From NCBI GenBank assembly GCA_000403035.1, contig AQSL01000124.1, positions 18,908 to 24,132 on the forward strand: a stretch of 5,225 bases of DNA. The letters are read 5' to 3'. The stretch is from Candidatus Latescibacter anaerobius SCGC AAA252-E07 (GTDB taxonomy: Bacteria > Latescibacterota > Latescibacteria > Latescibacterales > Latescibacteraceae). Positions 1 to 5,225 of the stretch are shown piece after piece; the stretch's first letter is position 1, and the number at the start of each line of letters is the position of its first letter. A program made the translations under genes and the position numbers. Under the pieces are notes generated by a model. The model was not told where the DNA came from, searched no databases, and saw nothing but the letters and a program-made list of their open reading frames with translations.

Positions 1-905
1 CCCGGAAATCCAAAGAGCAGGTCTGTCGTTATGCTGATACCATGTATCTTTTCACGTGCCGTCTCGATTAACCTCATATAATCCGAAACCGCATAACCGC
101 GGTTCATTGCCTTCAATATACTATCAGAACCTGACTGGAGAGGAAGGTGCAGGTGCGGGCACACATTCTCACGTTCTGCTATCACATCAAGTATATCGGC
201 CGTAAGGTCCTTCGGATGGGATGTCAAAAATCGTATCCGGTCAATACCGCTGTCTGAGACTCGTTTCAGTAAACCGGCAAAATCCACATTCCCATCCCGG
301 TACGAATTCACATTCTGACCGAGAAGGATTATTTCACGACAGCCGTCCTTTACAAGTCCTTCAGCTTCCTCTACGATACTCTCTATCGGTATGCTGCGTT
401 CTCTGCCCCTTACATAGGGAACGATACAGTAGGAACAGAAATTGTTGCAGCCGCGCATGACCGCTATAAAGGCAGAAAAAGGATTCGACCGAACAGTTCT
501 GATATTCTGGTACGTCTCGGTATCGGTAGATTCGGTATTAACCATGGCTTCGTCACGGGCGCAGCGTATCATATCGGGAAGGTTCCGGTACGAATCCGGA
601 CCTGCAACAATCCGCACTTCATCGGAAAGAAACTCTCCGCCCAATCTCTGCGCCATACAGCCGATAATTCCGAAAAAAAGATCGGGATTGTCCTTCCTGA
701 GAGCATGCAATTCATTTATACGGCCCCTGATTCGATTTTCCGCATGCTCACGAACAGCGCACGTATTCAACAGGATAACTTCCGCCTGTGACATATCCGA
801 CACTATTGTAAAACCGCCCGTTTCCAGGATAGAATGCACTTTCTCCGAATCAAGCTTATTCATCTGGCAGCCATATGTTTCAATATATACATTTTCAGGT
901 TTCAT
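1..905 (-). CDS. miaB: tRNA-2-methylthio-N6-dimethylallyladenosine synthase MiaB (3' end outside window)
   Basis: Radical-SAM methylthiotransferase that adds a methylthio group to position C2 of i6A37 in tRNAs reading UNN codons, giving ms2i6A; cytoplasmic. The 301 codons visible carry every N-terminal family signature. The N-terminal methylthiotransferase domain (about 4-115) has the three cluster cysteines at C13 (ETYGCQMN), C49 (NTCAVRE) and C83 (IIGCMAQR). The radical-SAM CxxxCxxC is C153, C157, C160 in MRGCNNFCSYCIVPYVRGRE. LGQNVNSY (195-202), TSHPKD (228-233) and LHLPLQSGS (252-260) follow. The MRGCNNFCSYC block favours MiaB over RimO or MtaB. About a third of the protein, including the TRAM domain, lies beyond the left edge. 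The ATG at 905 is chosen because an in-frame TAA sits at 909-911 and the next Met lies after the conserved C13. No good Shine-Dalgarno is visible, only A-rich sequence. It is separated from rpsA by a terminator and has its own promoter candidate. Confidence 0.97.
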   Translation of the reverse strand, partial: MKPENVYIETYGCQMNKLDSEKVHSILETGGFTIVSDMSQAEVILLNTCAVREHAENRIRGRINELHALRKDNPDLFFGIIGCMAQRLGGEFLSDEVRIVAGPDSYRNLPDMIRCARDEAMVNTESTDTETYQNIRTVRSNPFSAFIAVMRGCNNFCSYCIVPYVRGRERSIPIESIVEEAEGLVKDGCREIILLGQNVNSYRDGNVDFAGLLKRVSDSGIDRIRFLTSHPKDLTADILDVIAERENVCPHLHLPLQSGSDSILKAMNRGYAVSDYMRLIETAREKIHGISITTDLLFGFP

Positions 906-974
906 AGTTTACTTTTTGTATATCTCTTTTGGTAAAAATAAATAAACAGGGATACATTAAAGGCGTGGTGAAAA

Positions 975-1003
975 ACTATAATGCTCAGGATTTAAGCTGT
1001 CAA
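975..1003 (-). promoter_or_regulatory. Sigma70-type promoter candidate for miaB
   Basis: Read on the minus strand, a perfect -35 TTGACA (998-1003) is followed after exactly 17 bases by TATAGT (975-980), one mismatch from the -10 consensus. Transcription would start near 968, giving a leader of about 62 bases to the miaB ATG at 905. The match is seen directly; activity is inferred. The -35 lies inside the left arm of the inverted repeat at 996-1042, so protein binding to, or extrusion of, that repeat could affect it. Confidence 0.7.
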
Positions 1004-1042
1004 GGGTCAACGCCAAGTGTTGATTTATATGCCCTTGACAGC
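996..1042. repeat. 11-bp perfect inverted repeat overlapping the miaB -35 box
   Basis: GCTGTCAAGGG (996-1006) and CCCTTGACAGC (1032-1042) are exact reverse complements. The pairing continues inward with TCAAC (1007-1011) against GTTGA (1019-1023), leaving an 8-base one-sided bulge (1024-1031) and a 7-base loop. Each arm holds a TTGACA hexamer, and the two point outward in opposite directions. Only the leftward one has a -10 at the right distance; rightward, the 17-base position reads TTCATA and no gene follows. It could be an operator, a small transposon-derived element, or a structured DNA/RNA element. Confidence 0.75.
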
Positions 1043-1066
1043 AACACAGTCATATATTTCATACAG

Positions 1067-1099
1067 GGGCGCGTGAAAAATGACTTTTTCACCGCCCTC
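1067..1099. repeat. 13-bp hairpin with single-base bulge
   Basis: GGGCG-C-GTGAAAAA, loop TGAC, TTTTTCAC-CGCCC: thirteen pairs interrupted by one bulged C. There is no T-run directly after the stem on either strand, so it is not a typical intrinsic terminator. The same motif recurs at 962-975 as GGCGTGGTGAAAAA, which could pair with the right arm here as an alternative. It looks like a degenerate intergenic repeat element; family membership cannot be decided from one copy. Confidence 0.6.
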
Positions 1100-1262
1100 T
1101 TAATGTCTGTAATGCAGGTGCATACTACTATCTCAATCCTTTAATATATTCACTGATGGCTCTGGCACAAGCATTATGTAAAACCATGTGTGTCCATCTG
1201 TGGTCAATGTCTCTCTTTCAAATTTTGCTCAATGAATCCATTTCAGTATAATAGGTTAATAT

Positions 1263-1297
1263 AAAAAAAAGCGGCTCGAAAACGAACCGCCTTTTTT
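1263..1297 (-). terminator. Rho-independent terminator of rpsA
   Basis: On the minus strand the stem GCGGTTCG (1283-1290), loop TTTT (1279-1282) and CGAGCCGC (1271-1278) form eight pairs with one G-T wobble, followed by eight Ts (1263-1270). It begins 34 bases past the rpsA stop codon. The opposite strand also ends in a T6 run (1292-1297), so it could work both ways, but no rightward gene enters it. It ends the cmk-plsC/rpsA unit and separates it from miaB. Confidence 0.93.
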
Positions 1298-1323
1298 ATA
1301 TTTTTTACAACTAAAAGAAGTTG

Positions 1324-3870
1324 TCAAGATTTATTATTCTCTTCGCCCGATTTCTCTTCGGGAGATGGTTCTTCGGTTTCCTTTACCGGTTCTTCAGTTT
1401 TCTCTTCAGGAGATGGTTCTTCGGATTCCTCTACCGGTTCTTCAGCTTTCTCTTCAGGAGATTCTCCGGTTCCACTATCTGCCTCTTTTTTCTCCTCTAA
1501 AGGAATGGTTTCTTCCGGTTCTGCTATTGCTTCAGCAACTTCTTCGGGAATCACTTCCACCGGTTCACCTTTTTCTGTTTCCGCTTTACCGGTTATTTTT
1601 TCCGGCTCAATAACGGTTTCTTCGACTTCTTCCGGACTTTCAATATCTGATTCAGGTTTGGGTAGTTCTTCAACCTTTTCTTCTGAGGAATCTACGGTTA
1701 CTTCAGGCAAATCTTCTTTACCCTCAGGAGGAACCGTTTCTTCAAGCCCGACTTTGACCTCTTCTCCATCTTCCGTGGTTTCTTCCACCGATTCTGCCGT
1801 TTCTTCCGAGGAATCTGCGGTTACTTCAGGCAAATCTTCTTTACCCTCAGGAGGAACCGTTTCTTCAAGCCCGACTTTGACCTCTTCTCCATCTTCGGCG
1901 GTTTCTTCCACCGATTCTGCCGTTTCTTCCACGGCTTTTTCGGGTTCAGGTTCCGGAGTGCCTTTTTCGGCTACCGCTTCTGCAGTCTGGACAGATTCAG
2001 CGACAGCCGCTGTTTTTTCAGCCGCCGGCTTCAGAGAAGAATCTTCAGTTTTCTCAACGGGAGTGTCAAAAATATCGCTGAAAGAATCGCCGATAGTTGC
2101 CGGCTGGGGCTTGTATTTTTCTTTGAACTCATCGAATTCTGTCTTATCCTTGTCCTTGAAATATTCACGGACACTGAGAATGATCTTCCGTTGTTCTTTT
2201 TCAAACTCGATAACCTTCAACGGAAGTTCATCACCTGTCTTGAAAGCTTCGGCAGGTTTCTTTATATCCTGAGCAAGCTGGAAAGTAGGCACAAAACCCT
2301 CGATATCATTTTCCAGTGCGACAACAACACCGCGGTCAAGGATACGGATAATAATCCCGCTGGTAATCATTCCTACCGCAAATTTCTCTTCTAAAGTCGA
2401 CCACGGGTCTTCAAATATCTGTTTGTGACCGAGGGAAATTCGGCGGTTATCCTTGTCAATATCAAGAATAACAACCTCGACAGTATCTCCCTTTTTCATA
2501 ACTTCGGAAGGATGTTTGATGCGTTTCGTCCAGCTCATGTCCGAAATGTGAACCAGGCCATCGATACCTTCTTGAATTTCTACAAAAGCGCCGAAATTGG
2601 TGAGATTTCTTACTTTCCCATCAACACGGCTTCCAACGGGATGATGTTCATCGATAGTTACCCATGGATCGGGTTCAAGTTGTTTGATGCCAAGAGAAAT
2701 TTTTTCTCCTTGCTTGTCAACACTGAGTATTTTGCATTCAATCACGTCACCGACATTGACAATCTTGGAAGGATGCTTGACATGTTGTGTCCAACTCATC
2801 TCGCTGATGTGAACAAGTCCTTCAATACCGCGTTCCAGTTCAACAAACGCACCGTAATCAGTCGTTGAAACTACTTTTCCCTCTACAACAGATCCCTGGG
2901 GATACCTCTCATCGACACCCTCCCATGGGTATGGTGTCATCTGCTTCATACCAAGGGAAATTCTGGTTTTTCCTTCCTCGTAGTTGAGAATCTTTACATC
3001 AATGTTATCACCAATTGAAACGAGTTCGGACGGGTGATTTATCCTTCCCCAGGACATATCGGTAATATGAAGAAGGCCATCGACACCGCCAAGATCGATA
3101 AAAGCACCGAAATCGGTGATGTTTTTCACCATGCCTTTTCTTATCTGCCCGATTTCAAGATCCGTAAGGACTGTCTCACGCAACAGGTTTCGTTCCTCTT
3201 CAAGAACTGCCCGTCTCGAGACAACAATATTACGTCTGATCTTATTGATTTTTATGATTTTTAATTCGCACATTTCGCCAATATATTGGTCGAAATTCTT
3301 AACCTGTCGAATATCAATCTGAGAACCGGGCAAAAAGGCATCAACTCCAAGTAAATCAACAACTATTCCACCCTTAATACGCCTTACGAGACAACCCTTA
3401 ATTCTTTCATCTTTTTCATGTATATCCCTGATTTTATCCCAAACCTTCATGAAATCGGCTTTTTGTTTCGATAAAACAAGCTGGCCTTCCTGGTTTTCAA
3501 AATCATCAAGAAAAACCTCAATGGTATCGCCAACCTCAATATCAGAGTCTACGCCGAATTCCTGTAATGAAATCGTTCCTTCACTTTTAAATCCAATATC
3601 AACAATAACAGAATCATTGGTAATCATCACGACAGATCCCTGGACAATTTTGCCCTGCTCAATTTTCTTCATGGTATCTTCATAAAGATGTAGCATCGAA
3701 ATGAATTCATCCTCAGAATAGCCGCTCTCATCAAAAATACGGGCAGCCTTGCGTGACAATGTAGCACGAAAACTGATATCGGTTTTCTGTTCACCTCCTG
3801 TTTCTATGGATTTTTCCTCATCAGATGGTAGAACTGAGTTTGTCTCAGCACTTTGAATTTCTTCCAGCAC
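1324..3870 (-). CDS. rpsA: 30S ribosomal protein S1 with long acidic repeat tail
   Basis: Ribosome-associated RNA-binding protein that captures and unfolds mRNA at the 30S subunit during initiation. The 848-residue chain has six S1 (OB-fold) domains at about 72-137, 155-222, 239-310, 324-398, 411-485 and 498-568. Domains 3-5 are clearest, each with an FGAF-type strand (YGAF in domain 4) followed by GLVHIS-EMSW-like residues. Domains 1, 2 and 6 are divergent, as usual. Six domains match Gram-negative S1 (557 residues in E. coli); about 50 extra residues precede domain 1. From about 575 the chain becomes a Glu/Pro/Val/Ser-rich, strongly acidic, probably disordered tail of some 270 residues with two sets of internal repeats. 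The GTG start is supported by GAGGAGG eight bases upstream. The gene follows cmk-plsC by 38 bases (measured to the frame-restored plsC stop), probably in one operon, and ends at a strong terminator. Identity is certain; the tail's role is unknown. Confidence 0.97.
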   Translation of the reverse strand: MLEEIQSAETNSVLPSDEEKSIETGGEQKTDISFRATLSRKAARIFDESGYSEDEFISMLHLYEDTMKKIEQGKIVQGSVVMITNDSVIVDIGFKSEGTISLQEFGVDSDIEVGDTIEVFLDDFENQEGQLVLSKQKADFMKVWDKIRDIHEKDERIKGCLVRRIKGGIVVDLLGVDAFLPGSQIDIRQVKNFDQYIGEMCELKIIKINKIRRNIVVSRRAVLEEERNLLRETVLTDLEIGQIRKGMVKNITDFGAFIDLGGVDGLLHITDMSWGRINHPSELVSIGDNIDVKILNYEEGKTRISLGMKQMTPYPWEGVDERYPQGSVVEGKVVSTTDYGAFVELERGIEGLVHISEMSWTQHVKHPSKIVNVGDVIECKILSVDKQGEKISLGIKQLEPDPWVTIDEHHPVGSRVDGKVRNLTNFGAFVEIQEGIDGLVHISDMSWTKRIKHPSEVMKKGDTVEVVILDIDKDNRRISLGHKQIFEDPWSTLEEKFAVGMITSGIIIRILDRGVVVALENDIEGFVPTFQLAQDIKKPAEAFKTGDELPLKVIEFEKEQRKIILSVREYFKDKDKTEFDEFKEKYKPQPATIGDSFSDIFDTPVEKTEDSSLKPAAEKTAAVAESVQTAEAVAEKGTPEPEPEKAVEETAESVEETAEDGEEVKVGLEETVPPEGKEDLPEVTADSSEETAESVEETTEDGEEVKVGLEETVPPEGKEDLPEVTVDSSEEKVEELPKPESDIESPEEVEETVIEPEKITGKAETEKGEPVEVIPEEVAEAIAEPEETIPLEEKKEADSGTGESPEEKAEEPVEESEEPSPEEKTEEPVKETEEPSPEEKSGEENNKS
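1348..1461 (-). repeat. 48-bp repeats at the S1 C-terminus
   Basis: A 16-residue unit of the form SPEEK-x-EEPV-x-E-x-EEP occurs at residues 804-819 and 820-835, with a partial third copy (SPEEKS) at 836-841. It is distinct from the 41-residue unit further upstream, showing that the tail has grown by more than one repeat type. Confidence 0.85.
1675..1920 (-). repeat. Two tandem 123-bp copies in the S1 tail
   Basis: Copies at 1798-1920 and 1675-1797 encode two 41-residue units (S1 residues 651-691 and 692-732). They differ at only three residues (A658/T699, A685/V726, T691/K732). By eye, about four bases differ over the 120 compared. The unit starts AESVEET and includes GEEVKVGLEETVPPEGKEDL. 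The unit length is a multiple of three, so the frame is kept. Near-identity at DNA level points to a recent duplication. Confidence 0.95.
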
Positions 3871-3878
3871 GGATGTTT

Positions 3879-3885
3879 CCTCCTC
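3879..3885 (-). promoter_or_regulatory. Strong ribosome binding site of rpsA
   Basis: GAGGAGG on the minus strand, eight bases before the GTG at 3870. It fixes the start codon, since no other in-frame start with a comparable site is seen. Enterobacterial rpsA, by contrast, is known for a weak, structure-dependent initiation region. Confidence 0.85.
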
Positions 3886-3908
3886 GGTTTCATTAAGATT
3901 TGGCCTGA

Positions 3909-4046
3909 TTACGCACGGCCATTGTGCGTTTTAGAAAGCTCAACAATATCGCACATTATTTTCTCGGAAACAAGTAAATAATTATTTTTTTTCGTCTCAT
4001 CAATAATTGTATGAGGGTGAAATGGCGGTAGAAAATGTACCGTGAT
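3909..4046 (-). other. Displaced C-terminal tail of PlsC in the +1 frame
   Basis: From the last A of the A6 run, the +1 frame encodes 45 residues ending at TAA (3909-3911). It begins ITVHFLPPFHPHTIIDE and ends IMCDIVELSKTHNGRA. An ITVHF-PPFHP strand followed by a final helix of the xxSEKIMxxIVELS type is how PlsC proteins normally end. The main frame instead gives a low-complexity NHGTFSTAISPSYNY. Removing one A joins the parts as PFISK-ITVHF and makes a 438-residue protein whose stop is 38 bases from the rpsA start, a tighter operon gap than the 129 bases left by the stop at 4000. Confidence 0.85.
3911..3929 (-). other. Short hairpin ahead of rpsA
   Basis: ACGCAC (minus-strand 3924-3929), loop AATGGCC, GTGCGT (3911-3916): six perfect pairs, overlapping the last codons of the frame-restored plsC tail and ending about 25 bases before the rpsA Shine-Dalgarno. 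No T-run follows, so it is not a terminator. It may be chance, or a leader element for rpsA translation. Confidence 0.3.
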
Positions 4047-5225
4047 TTTTTGAAATAAACGGTTTTGCATGATAGGAGCCTACTATCCAGCAGGGAACTA
4101 TCGGCACTCCGGCCTTAACTGCTATCATTCCCACACCTCTTTTGGGCTTGCCGAATTCACCGGTTCGTGTTCTTGTGCCCTCGGGGAAAACGACTAATCC
4201 CCAGCCATTTTTAAGATGGTTTATTACCTGTTTCAGCGTTGTCTTCGTATACCCCTGTCGGTCAATCGGTATTGAACAGGTCAGATTCAGCAAATGCTTT
4301 ACACCCGGTATCGAAAAAAGTTCAATTTTCGCCAGATACGAAACTTTTCTGGAAAGTTTCGCGCCTATTGCCGGGGGATCAAACAGTGAAGCATGATTTG
4401 AAGCTATCATGACACCGCCTTCAAGCGGTATATTTTCCAGGCCTTCATAAGATATCCTGAAAGCTATCTTATACAGTATATATACAATAAATTGTACTAT
4501 CCTGAAAACCCATCCTGCCGGTATACCCTGTGTTTGTATGTGTTTCGTTGCGGTTTTCTCTCCACGGACAATTGAAGCAATGAGAGTAACCTGTTCCTCA
4601 AATGTCATATTCGTGGTATCAATGTAGTGTGCATCTTCGGCTTTTCTTAAAGGTGCAAGAGCACGTTCAATATTTGCCCTGTCACGCTCTCTTATTTCTT
4701 CGACAAGATTGTCCCGGGGAATGTGAGTTCCTTTTTCGGAAAGTTCTTTGCGTCTCCTTTCGGCCCGTACCTCAACTGAAGCATCGAGATAAATCTTGAA
4801 CTCGGCATCGGGGAATACAACCGTTCCGATATCTCTCCCTTCCATGACAATACCACCGTTTCGCCCGATCGCTCGCTGCATATCGGTCATTTTATCACGA
4901 ACACACCCCAGTGCGCTTACTGCCGAAACTGCACGGGTAACATCCCTGTCACGGATGCTGTCAGTTACATCAAGACCGTTGAGCATAATGCGACTGCGGC
5001 CGTCAATCAAGGGCATTTCTATGTGTACTGCAGCAAGTAGTTTCCTGATACCTTCCTCGTCTTCAGGGTCGAGACCATGATTGAGAACATCCAGAGTAAC
5101 CGCACGGTACATAGCTCCGGTATCCACATACAGGAATCCAAGCTTTTCAGCAACTTTCCTGGCGGTTGTGCTTTTCCCTGCGCCTACAGGACCATCAATT
5201 GCAACAATCGGTTTTCTTTCTGTCA
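4000..5225 (-). CDS. cmk: Fused (d)CMP kinase / 1-acylglycerol-3-phosphate acyltransferase, apparent C-terminal frameshift, 5' end at window edge
   Basis: Two enzymes in one chain. The first phosphorylates CMP/dCMP to the diphosphate with ATP. The second acylates lysophosphatidate to phosphatidate at the inner membrane face. The frame is open to the edge: the last two bases read TG, then TERKPIVAIDGPVGAGKST, so the start codon most likely lies one base beyond 5225. With that Met as 1, the kinase (about 5-223) shows the P-loop GPVGAGKST (12-20), VDTGAMYR (34-41), R110, EGRDIGTVVFPDA (129-141, with D132) and RDRANIER (181-188). Asn185 replaces the usual Asp of RDxxD. A short linker leads to an amphipathic/hydrophobic stretch (about 237-258, GWVFRIVQFIVYILYKIAF) and the PlsC domain with NHASLFD (277-283), SIPIDR (318-323) and FPEGTR (347-352). 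CMK is normally about 225 residues and PlsC 200-240. The frame stops after 408 residues, but the expected PlsC end continues in another frame. The kinase half looks intact; acyltransferase function depends on whether the shift is real. Confidence 0.95.
   Translation of the reverse strand, partial: TERKPIVAIDGPVGAGKSTTARKVAEKLGFLYVDTGAMYRAVTLDVLNHGLDPEDEEGIRKLLAAVHIEMPLIDGRSRIMLNGLDVTDSIRDRDVTRAVSAVSALGCVRDKMTDMQRAIGRNGGIVMEGRDIGTVVFPDAEFKIYLDASVEVRAERRRKELSEKGTHIPRDNLVEEIRERDRANIERALAPLRKAEDAHYIDTTNMTFEEQVTLIASIVRGEKTATKHIQTQGIPAGWVFRIVQFIVYILYKIAFRISYEGLENIPLEGGVMIASNHASLFDPPAIGAKLSRKVSYLAKIELFSIPGVKHLLNLTCSIPIDRQGYTKTTLKQVINHLKNGWGLVVFPEGTRTRTGEFGKPKRGVGMIAVKAGVPIVPCWIVGSYHAKPFISKNHGTFSTAISPSYNY

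Larger units (their letters stand above)
906..1262. other. Intergenic region between rpsA terminator and miaB, no credible gene
   Basis: No coding sequence is supported on either strand. The left half holds the miaB leader, the promoter candidate and the two inverted repeats annotated separately. The right half (about 1100-1262) is AT-rich and contains only a short ATGCA-GG-TGCAT dyad (1112-1123) and, on the minus strand, a GACCACAGATGGACACACAT phrase (1186-1205). No tRNA cloverleaf, riboswitch or other structured RNA was recognised by eye. Confidence 0.6.

Noticed and set aside
442..945. Plus-strand 167-codon open frame opposite miaB
   Set aside because: The minus strand here has every MiaB cysteine motif; this frame is a shadow.
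1035..1063. Rightward promoter from TTGACA at 1035-1040
   Set aside because: At 17-base spacing the -10 would be TTCATA; TATATT at 1053 is only 12 bases away, and no rightward gene follows.
1067..1099. Hairpin as an intrinsic terminator
   Set aside because: No T-run follows the stem on either strand, and a convincing rpsA terminator already exists at 1263-1297.
929..1144. Plus-strand 71-codon open frame in the intergenic region
   Set aside because: It runs straight through the inverted repeats and the miaB promoter candidate, has no Shine-Dalgarno, and its product resembles nothing.
1365..1613. Plus-strand open frame rich in Leu/Pro/Phe opposite the S1 C-terminus
   Set aside because: Mirror of the acidic repeat tail; no start context or family resemblance.
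1675..1920. CRISPR-like array
   Set aside because: Only two directly abutting copies with no spacers, in frame inside a coding gene.
1505..2272. Plus-strand 255-codon open frame, Ser-rich, opposite the S1 tail
   Set aside because: It is the antisense of Glu/Pro/Ser-rich repeat codons; composition is low-complexity Ser/Thr/Val, and the minus-strand S1 reading is certain.
2425..2868. Plus-strand open frame opposite the S1 domains
   Set aside because: Antisense of well-conserved S1 domains 4-5; repeated look is due to the domain repeats.

Overview
All three recognisable genes lie on the minus strand, so the window reads right to left as: cytidylate kinase fused to a lysophosphatidate acyltransferase (cmk-plsC), ribosomal protein S1 (rpsA), then the tRNA methylthiotransferase MiaB (cut by the left edge). 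This is ordinary core-genome content of a free-living bacterium with moderate GC. The cmk / plsC / rpsA order is widespread in bacteria. The one-chain cmk-plsC fusion, the six-domain S1 with an N-terminal extension and a very long acidic tail, and strong Shine-Dalgarno use suggest an under-sampled phylum, perhaps of the FCB type (Fibrobacterota, Latescibacterota, Zixibacteria or Cloacimonadota-like). That placement is a guess; the sequence does not settle it.

Right part (about 3909-5225): cmk-plsC lacks probably just the first base of its start codon at the right edge. Its kinase half keeps the P-loop and the CMP-site residues except for one Asp-to-Asn change. Its acyltransferase half has NHxxxxD and FPEGTR. 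The frame ends early at 4000, but a convincing PlsC C-terminus continues in the +1 frame from an A6 run at 4046-4051 down to a TAA at 3909. The sequence therefore carries a one-base frameshift (mutation, assembly error or recoding).

Middle part (1324-3870): rpsA starts at a GTG behind a near-perfect GAGGAGG and encodes six S1 domains followed by about 270 residues of Glu/Pro/Val/Ser-rich tail. The tail contains a nearly identical 123-bp tandem duplication and, near its end, 48-bp repeats. A clear intrinsic terminator follows at 1263-1297.

Left part (1-1262): between the rpsA terminator and miaB is a gene-free stretch with several inverted repeats. One arm of an 11-bp perfect inverted repeat contains the -35 box of a strong promoter-like sequence (TTGACA-N17-TATAGT) that should drive miaB as a separate unit.

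Together the genes serve pyrimidine nucleotide supply, phospholipid synthesis, translation initiation and tRNA modification: growth-linked housekeeping. I see no defence, mobile or otherwise new multi-gene system here. The points worth a second look are the plsC frameshift, the growing S1 tail, and the palindromic miaB promoter region.
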